Part shown: in pieces, positions 59,418 to 64,000 of the stretch
Numbering within the stretch: position 1 is the first letter of the stretch
Layout of the letters: every line of letters starts with the position of its first letter
Assembly: GCA_963789785.1 (NCBI GenBank)
Contig: CAWBNC010000044.1
Location: 124,001 to 188,000, forward strand
Origin: JAEULH01 sp963789785
Lineage (GTDB): Bacteria > Pseudomonadota > Alphaproteobacteria > Rhodospirillales > Defluviicoccaceae
Direction: 5' to 3'
Length of the DNA stretch: 64,000 nucleotides
Notes under the pieces: generated by a model
Told to the model about the DNA's origin: nothing
Database searches by the model: none
What the model saw: the letters and a program-made list of their open reading frames with translations, nothing else
Position numbers and translations under genes: made by a program

Positions 59418-60080
59418 ATGGCCGTTCTCACGCATCATTGGCGCAGGCCCCACCGCGGACACGGCGTGGCCGCCGGCCGCGGCAGCGCAATCCTCCTGGC
59501 GCTGCCGCTGGCCGCCGGTCTGGTGGTCTCAGGCCCGACATCGGGTTGTGCCGCTGTCGCCACCGGCCCGTTCGGGTTCGCCACGCCGCTGCCCGACAAC
59601 GAGCTGACCGCGTTGCGTGGCGGCTTCGCCGTCGGCGGCTTCGACCTCGCCGTCGGCATTGTCGCCCGCTCCGTCATCGACCAGGCGCTGGGCGGGCTCG
59701 GCGAACGGCTGGAGGTCGTAACCCGGTTCACGGTACCCGCGGCGGGCCGGATCGTCCACGCCGGCACAAGCGTTCAGACGCTGGGCGAGATCGCCGGCGG
59801 GAGCGCGCCGCCCCTGCCTGGATCGGGTGGCCCGAATGCGGCGAACGTGGCGGTTTCCACCACCGGCACCACGACCACCGTCGATATCGGCGGAACCACG
59901 CGGCTGACGCAGAACATGCTCAACACCTTCGTCGAGAATACCGACGTCAACCGGGTCGTCACCAATCAGCTCGACATCGATCTCAAAGTCGGCGGCGTCG
60001 CCCGCCAGCTCGCCGCCCTGAACGCCGCCAGGGCGATGCGCCCGGCGATCCAGGCGCAGATCCTCTACGGCCCGCGCTAG
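59418..60080 (+). CDS. Secreted protein with ELxxLxGG motif
   Basis: 220 aa, intact; ATG 59418 follows GGGAAG by seven bases. A long hydrophobic signal (AILLALPLAAGLVVSGPTSG then C) leads to FATPLPDNELTALRGGFAVG then GFDLAVGIVARSVIDQ. The E-L-x-x-L-x-G-G is strikingly like the leader end of double-glycine bacteriocins and C39 substrates. The remainder has GGPNAANVAVSTTGTTTTVD, IGGTTRLTQNMLNTFVENTD and VNRVVTNQLDIDLKV, an Asn/Thr-rich beta-like region. Follows the C39 gene by 11 bp. The stop codon is formed at the edge of hairpin repeat copy C. Confidence 0.8.
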   Translation: MAVLTHHWRRPHRGHGVAAGRGSAILLALPLAAGLVVSGPTSGCAAVATGPFGFATPLPDNELTALRGGFAVGGFDLAVGIVARSVIDQALGGLGERLEVVTRFTVPAAGRIVHAGTSVQTLGEIAGGSAPPLPGSGGPNAANVAVSTTGTTTTVDIGGTTRLTQNMLNTFVENTDVNRVVTNQLDIDLKVGGVARQLAALNAARAMRPAIQAQILYGPR

Positions 60081-60186
60081 ATTGACCTGCTTGCGGATAA
60101 ACTCATCCGCAAACAGGAAGTCGATCGGATACCAAGAGATCGAGCATCCCATCTGCGCCCGACCGGGCAAGAGGCATGCTCCAGGC
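60078..60186 (-). repeat. Hairpin repeat, copy C
   Basis: On the plus strand: GATTGACCTGCTTGCGGAT, six-base loop, ATCCGCAAACAGGAAGTCGATC, then the CATCTGCGCCCGACCGGGC core and AGGCATGCTCCAGG. It fills the whole gap between two convergent genes: the G of one TAG stop is its first base, and its last base touches the stop of the other. Confidence 0.85.
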
Positions 60187-61389
60187 TCAGCCGAACAGGT
60201 CGAAGGAAATCGGCACGCGGACGGTGATCCGGGCGTCCGGCGCTTCGTCGGTAACGCCGATTGCGACATTGACGTTTAGGCCGACGTTCTCGGCGAGGCC
60301 GAGGGAAACGCCGAAGAGCAGGGAGCCGACCTGGAAGTCGTCCAACTCCATCGTCGTTGTCTCGCCCGTCGTAAGATCGCGCTGCTCCTGCTCGGTGCCG
60401 GCGATCCAGTTGTGTTCGTAGCCGAGACTGAGCGAGAGGCGCTCGTTGAGGGCGAAGCCGACGCCGAAGCTGGCCCGGATCGAGTCGCCGGGGTCGACCC
60501 GCTCGACGCGGATTGCGCTGGTGCCGCTGGAGAACGTCTGGTTGACCGTGCTGGCGAAGTTGTGGACGTAGCCGAAGTTGGCGAACAGCACGGCTGGATC
60601 CGAGGGATAGATGACGGTGATGCTGGGCTCGACACCCCAGAAGCCGGAGCCGGTCGGCGCCTCGTCGGCGGGATCGACCTCGTAGGGGCCATCGCCGGTA
60701 TCGCTCTGGCCGCGCAGGTTGCCGACGAAGAAGGGCCAGCCTTCATTTCCGCGGTTGAACTGGTAATGCAGGCCGAAGTCGATGTCGCCGAGGCCGTTGA
60801 GCTTCAGCGTGTTGGTGCTCTCGGCCGCGGAACCCACTTCCTGGCGGGTCAGGCGATCGTTGCGGACGACAAACGGGACACGGACATCGGCTTCAAGCCG
60901 GCTGGTCAGGCCGTAGCGCAAGCCGAGGCTCGCGGTCATCGTTTCGCGCTGCGCCTTGTCGACCTCGATGATGCCGATCAGCAGCGCGTCGACAATCTCG
61001 ATGCCGTTGAAAAAGAAGCGGTTGGAGGTGTCATAGGTGTACTCGATCTGCGGCTCGACGACGAGCGTGCCACGCGGGGTCAGAACCCCGCCGACGTCGG
61101 CCAGCAGATCGACCGGCGGCGGCTGACCCGGATCCCGGCTGCGCCCGGCGCGCTCCGGATCGGCGGCGGCGCGGGGTGGCGCAGCTGCTGGCGTTCTGCG
61201 CCAGCACGAAGCTGCGCTGGCCCCAGACCTCGCTCTCGTCGGCGAGCGGCTGTCCCCAGGCACCGGCCGACAGATCATGCACTCCGCCGGCGACGGCCGG
61301 GGCGGCGACGGCCTGCATGGCCAGAAACGCGAGAAGCCCGAAAGCGGGCAAAGAAGCGTGCGCGGCTTGTCGAGCCCTTCGTTGAGCAT
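60187..61389 (-). CDS. Outer-membrane beta-barrel 'transporter' (frameshift near N-terminus)
   Basis: About 400 residues. The signal FGLLAFLAMQAVAAPAVAGG and the segment EVWGQRSFVLAQNASS are in a different frame from the rest; the change is near 61180. The main part begins LLADVGGVLTPRGTLVVEPQ then IEYTYDTSNRFFFNGIEIVD, ALLIGIIEVDKAQRETMTAS then LGLRYGLTSRLEADVRVPFV, and ends DARITVRVPISFDLFG, a barrel-type sequence of the kind annotated as MetA-pathway 'transporter'. Convergent with the C39 cluster, with only a hairpin repeat between. In a Fap-like reading it would play the FapF export-channel role (inference). Confidence 0.8.
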   Translation of the reverse strand: MLNEGLDKPRTLLCPLSGFSRFWPCRPSPPRPSPAECMICRPVPGDSRSPTRARSGASAASCWRRTPAAAPPRAAADPERAGRSRDPGQPPPVDLLADVGGVLTPRGTLVVEPQIEYTYDTSNRFFFNGIEIVDALLIGIIEVDKAQRETMTASLGLRYGLTSRLEADVRVPFVVRNDRLTRQEVGSAAESTNTLKLNGLGDIDFGLHYQFNRGNEGWPFFVGNLRGQSDTGDGPYEVDPADEAPTGSGFWGVEPSITVIYPSDPAVLFANFGYVHNFASTVNQTFSSGTSAIRVERVDPGDSIRASFGVGFALNERLSLSLGYEHNWIAGTEQEQRDLTTGETTTMELDDFQVGSLLFGVSLGLAENVGLNVNVAIGVTDEAPDARITVRVPISFDLFG

Positions 61390-61528
61390 GTCGCGGTGAT
61401 CCATCTGCGGAAAACGGTCGTGACCGCTGCAGGATCAGCCGAAACGGGTTAAGGCTGGCTTAAACGGCGGCGAAAGCGTCGGCCGTCAACCACGCGAGAA
61501 TGCTGATCGACCGGACCGCCGGTCTAGA

Positions 61529-61635
61529 TCTGATGCCCCTCGCCCAAACGGGCGCAGATAAGATTCCCGATCTTTCTGTAATCGATCGACTTTGCTGCTT
61601 TCGCACGATCTTTTCCACGAAAGCAGGTCGATCTA
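61529..61635 (+). repeat. Hairpin repeat, copy B
   Basis: CTGATGCCCCTCGCCCAAAC then GGGCGCAGATAAGATTC, TGTAATCGATCGACTTTGC and the arm TGCTTTCG...CGAAAGCA, ending GGTCGATCTA. The final CTA is the reverse complement of the TAG stop of the glycosyltransferase gene, so the repeat again supplies a gene end. Confidence 0.85.
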
Positions 61636-62646
61636 TCGCTTGTGCTCTTCGCTGCTGAGCGCTTCGTCCTTGGAACCGGCGAAGAAGCGCTTGACCGCCA
61701 GCGCCGTTCCGGTCGCCCACGGCGCCATCGGCTCAACCAGCTCAACCGCCACACGGACGCCATTGAGGTCGAACGACCACCAGCGCGCCAGATGTCGATA
61801 GCAGCGCAGGCGCTCGCTGCGATCATCGACGTACGTGCGCACGCCCCAGATCAGATCCCTGTAAAGCGTCCACAGCGGCGAGGCGACGATCATCGTGTTC
61901 TCGCGATCGTGCCAGGCAGCACGTTCGCGCGCGCTGACCTTGACGAAGTAGCGATCCGGATGATGCCGCTGCCAGTACAGCGGCTCGCCGATATGGACGA
62001 ACGGGCCGAGCAGGGCAAGGGTGGCGACAAGGGCGCGGTCGCCGCCGGCGTAGCTCCGGTGCAGTCGCGTCCGGCGCAGTGGCTCGGTGCGGAAGAGCCC
62101 GAAAAACGCGTGATGAGCGTAACGATCGAGGACGACGCCGGCGAAGCGATCCGACGCGCCGCGGCCACGTCGTCAGGGGCAGGGCATTGTCGTAAAGTGT
62201 AAGTTCGCGGCCGTCCTTGTCGATCACCCGGATCTGGGTAGTGGGCGACAACGGCTTCCGGACGCCGGTCGAGCGCCTCAACGGTCTTGGCGAGGTAGTC
62301 CGGCGTGATCACGTCGTCGTGAGCGATCCACTTGAAGTATTCGCCGCGCGCCAGCCTGACGAGATTGTTGTAGTTCGGCGCGGCGCCGCGGTTCCTCTCG
62401 TTGCAGTGGTAGCGCACGCGCGCATCGCGCGAAGCGTAGTCGCGGCAGATTTCCGCGGTTCGGTCCGTCGAGGCGTCGTCGGCGATGATGAGCTCGAGAT
62501 CGCGAGAACGACTGGCCGAGCACGCCTTCAATGGCGGCGGCCATGTAGTTCTCGCCATTGTAGACCGGCAGCCCGATGCTGACGCGCGGCGGCGCGCCAT
62601 CGCCCGTTTCCGCGCCGGCATGATCCCCTGGCGTCTGCATGCTCAT
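61633..62646 (-). CDS. Family 2 glycosyltransferase (frameshifts)
   Basis: About 335 residues with the GT-A fold: PRVSIGLPVYNGENYMAAAI then EGVLGQSFSDLELIIADDAS (frame change near 62508), TDRTAEICRDYASRDARVRY then NRGAAPNYNNLVRLARGEYF, and KWIAHDDVITPDYLAKTVEA, where H-D-D is the metal-binding D-x-D equivalent. Further changes near 62245, 62165 and 61890; the last frame reads MIVASPLWTLYRDLIWGVRT. It transfers a sugar to an unknown acceptor. The next upstream gene is a PIG-L deacetylase, so the pair may modify a cell-surface polysaccharide. The stop codon is part of hairpin repeat copy B. Confidence 0.88.
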
Positions 62647-62698
62647 GAGCCCTTGCGGCTCCGCCGCCCGCCGGATCGCGCGCTTACAGCTTCAGCTC

Positions 62699-63397
62699 TC
62701 ACAACACCGCCCGGAATACCTGGAAGGCCTCGGCAAAATCGACCCCGATGTCGGCGCCTCGGATCCGCGCCAACGCGCGCACCCCATCCAGGCTACGCAC
62801 ATGCGGCGGCGGTCGTAATTGCGTAGCATAAGCTTCGATGGCGGCAATCTTCTGCTCGATGTGCGAAGAGATATCGGTGTATATCGGGCACTTCGGCAAG
62901 TCCTGCCATGCGAAGTTTAATTTGTTCTGCTCGTAGGCGAGGACCATGGGTATCAGCCACTTGCCGAACTTCGGCGAGATTGGGCGCGCCGCGGCAAACG
63001 CCGTCTCGAAGGTGCGGCGGTGATCCTGATCGTAATCGACGAAGCAGGGGAGCACCAGCAGCTCCGGTTTGTGCTCGTTGTAGATTTTCTCGAATCGATC
63101 GACGAGATCGCGCTTCGGCACGGAATCGAGCTTCTCGATCATGTCCTGGTTCGGATAGACGATCTCCCAGGTGAAGTCGAGCAGCCGAGCCACCGCCTCG
63201 ATCTCCTCCACCCGCTGCTCGAACGTCGTTCCGCCACTCAGACCGTAGTGGTGGAACCCGTCGACGGACATGAAGACCACATGGGCGCGACCGGGCGAAT
63301 CCGCGACCTTTGCCAGCAGACCGCCGCAACCGAGGACCTCGTCGTCGGCGTGCGGCGCGACGACCAGCACCCGTTGCAATTGCTCCAGCGACGTCAT
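62699..63397 (-). CDS. PIG-L/LmbE-family deacetylase
   Basis: 232 aa, intact. VLVVAPHADDEVLGCGGLLA then KVADSPGRAHVVFMSVDGFH has the family zinc motif P-H-x-D-D-E. The H-x-x-H-like second part is LLVLPCFVDYDQDHRRTFET. Enzymes of this family remove N-acetyl groups from GlcNAc-containing lipids, glycans or antibiotics. Its position next to a GT2 gene suggests a surface glycan. Confidence 0.93.
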   Translation of the reverse strand: MTSLEQLQRVLVVAPHADDEVLGCGGLLAKVADSPGRAHVVFMSVDGFHHYGLSGGTTFEQRVEEIEAVARLLDFTWEIVYPNQDMIEKLDSVPKRDLVDRFEKIYNEHKPELLVLPCFVDYDQDHRRTFETAFAAARPISPKFGKWLIPMVLAYEQNKLNFAWQDLPKCPIYTDISSHIEQKIAAIEAYATQLRPPPHVRSLDGVRALARIRGADIGVDFAEAFQVFRAVL

Positions 63398-63467
63398 CTC
63401 GAACGCATCCCCCTTCCAGCACGCCGTACGGCTCGATCAGCTCAAGCAACCTCGCCGGCCCTTGACC

Positions 63468-64000
63468 TCAACTCCCGGCGACGGTCATTCCTTCGATCCG
63501 CACCGTTGGCGCGTCTGTACCATACCTGAACTCCAGATCGTCGGCGCTCGTCAAGTGCGAGAACATCTCCAAAAGGTTGCCCGCGATTGTTATCTCGTTG
63601 ACCGGGTAAGCCAACTCCCCGTTTTCGATCCAGAAGCCGCTGGCGCCGCGACTGTAATCGCCGGTCACCGGGTTGACGCCAAAGCCGATCAGCTCGGTCA
63701 CATAAAGGCCTTGCGCCACCTCGCCCACCAGCGCCGCGGCGCTGTGACTGCCGGCGGCGAGGTACAGGTTGCTCGGTCCCGGCGACGGCGGCGAGGTCGT
63801 GCCGCGCATGCCATGGCCGGTCGTGCGCAGCCCGAGCTGGCGCGCCGAACGCAGGTCGAGCAGCCAGGACGCGAGCACGCCGTCGGCGACGACGGCGATC
63901 GGGCGCGGTGGCGATTCCCTCGTGATCGACCGGCCGCGAGCGCAGACCCCGCGCGCGCAGTCGGGTCGTCGACGATCTCGACGCCGGCGGGAAAGATCCG
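63468..64000 (-). CDS. pmbA: Metalloprotease TldE/PmbA, 3' part (one frameshift)
   Basis: C-terminal ~175 residues of PmbA (TldE), partner of TldD in cleaving unfolded peptides and modified microcins; the start is beyond base 64000. VVADGVLASWLLDLRSARQL then GLRTTGHGMRGTTSPPSPGP, LYVTELIGFGVNPVTGDYSR then GASGFWIENGELAYPVNEIT and IAGNLLEMFSHLTSADDLEF are typical, G-V-N-P-V-T-G-D-Y-S-x-G-A being the signature. A shift near 63905 separates it from IFPAGVEIVDDPTARAG upstream. Of interest because TldD/E and C39 peptidases both process peptides, though no link is shown. Confidence 0.93.
   Translation of the reverse strand, partial: DLSRRRRDRRRPDCARGVCARGRSITRESPPRPIAVVADGVLASWLLDLRSARQLGLRTTGHGMRGTTSPPSPGPSNLYLAAGSHSAAALVGEVAQGLYVTELIGFGVNPVTGDYSRGASGFWIENGELAYPVNEITIAGNLLEMFSHLTSADDLEFRYGTDAPTVRIEGMTVAGS

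Noticed and set aside
1..64000. CRISPR array, prophage or integrative element
   Set aside because: No regularly spaced repeats, phage structural genes, full integrase or relaxase were seen. The only mobile elements are the two insertion sequences.

Overview
The window is high-GC bacterial DNA with strong GC3 bias. Its gene content and conserved blocks fit an alphaproteobacterium, most likely Rhodospirillales: ribF-ileS-lspA-DUF3035-M16-M16, the aerobic-type cobN/cobO/cobQ, a SirB1-type protein, a 97-aa MKVMLLL-type cytosolic protein and a membrane pyrophosphatase. I cannot name the genus. No CRISPR array, rRNA or prophage is visible.

Layout. 1-7.2 kb: cobalamin biosynthesis (cobN 3' part, cobO, cobQ, cobD) with a SYLF lipoprotein, a glutathione S-transferase and tRNA-Pro(UGG). 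7.2-14.4 kb: accessory-looking region with an MlaC remnant, a large FecR/TPR/beta-barrel protein, small proteins and a lipase-like protein. 14.5-28.8 kb, all minus strand: 3-hydroxyacyl-CoA dehydrogenase, a MepK-like/L,D-transpeptidase pair, the ribF-to-M16 cluster, a MaoC hydratase and a MATE exporter. 28.9-32.2 kb: a four-subunit, E. coli-type fumarate reductase operon (frdABCD). 32.2-34.7 kb: an AT-richer island with a HEPN-like gene split by an IS5-group element. 35-42.4 kb: CBS protein, hppA and acnA. 42.5-45 kb: a sugar-porter gene split by an IS630 element. 45.6-51.8 kb: htpG, a PEBP protein and two cobalamin riboswitches ahead of a TorF-type porin and a CbiM-like cobalt permease. 52-57.1 kb: envelope proteins, SirB1, an SDR and mmsA. 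57.4-61.4 kb: a compact set of secreted proteins around a C39 peptidase and an outer-membrane barrel. 61.6-64 kb: glycosyltransferase, PIG-L deacetylase and the pmbA 3' part.

How genes work together. The cob genes, riboswitches and CbiM point to active B12 synthesis coupled to cobalt uptake. FrdABCD, the pyrophosphatase and aconitase suggest flexible anaerobic/aerobic energy metabolism. The most novel block is 57.4-61.4 kb. Two secreted proteins share an L-x-GG motif followed by F-D-L, next to a secreted C39 peptidase with no ABC transporter and a barrel protein; this resembles the logic of Fap functional-amyloid export but is not an obvious copy. A second original observation is a ~105-bp hairpin repeat, at least four copies, three of which abut stop codons.

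Quality warning. Most genes longer than about 1 kb contain one or more single-base frameshifts, nearly all consistent with +1 insertions, even in essential genes (about six in ileS). I treat these as sequence errors, not biology, and give full-length gene spans with approximate shift positions. Several intact genes (cobN, htpG, mepK, cbiM, C39, PIG-L) show the errors are not everywhere.
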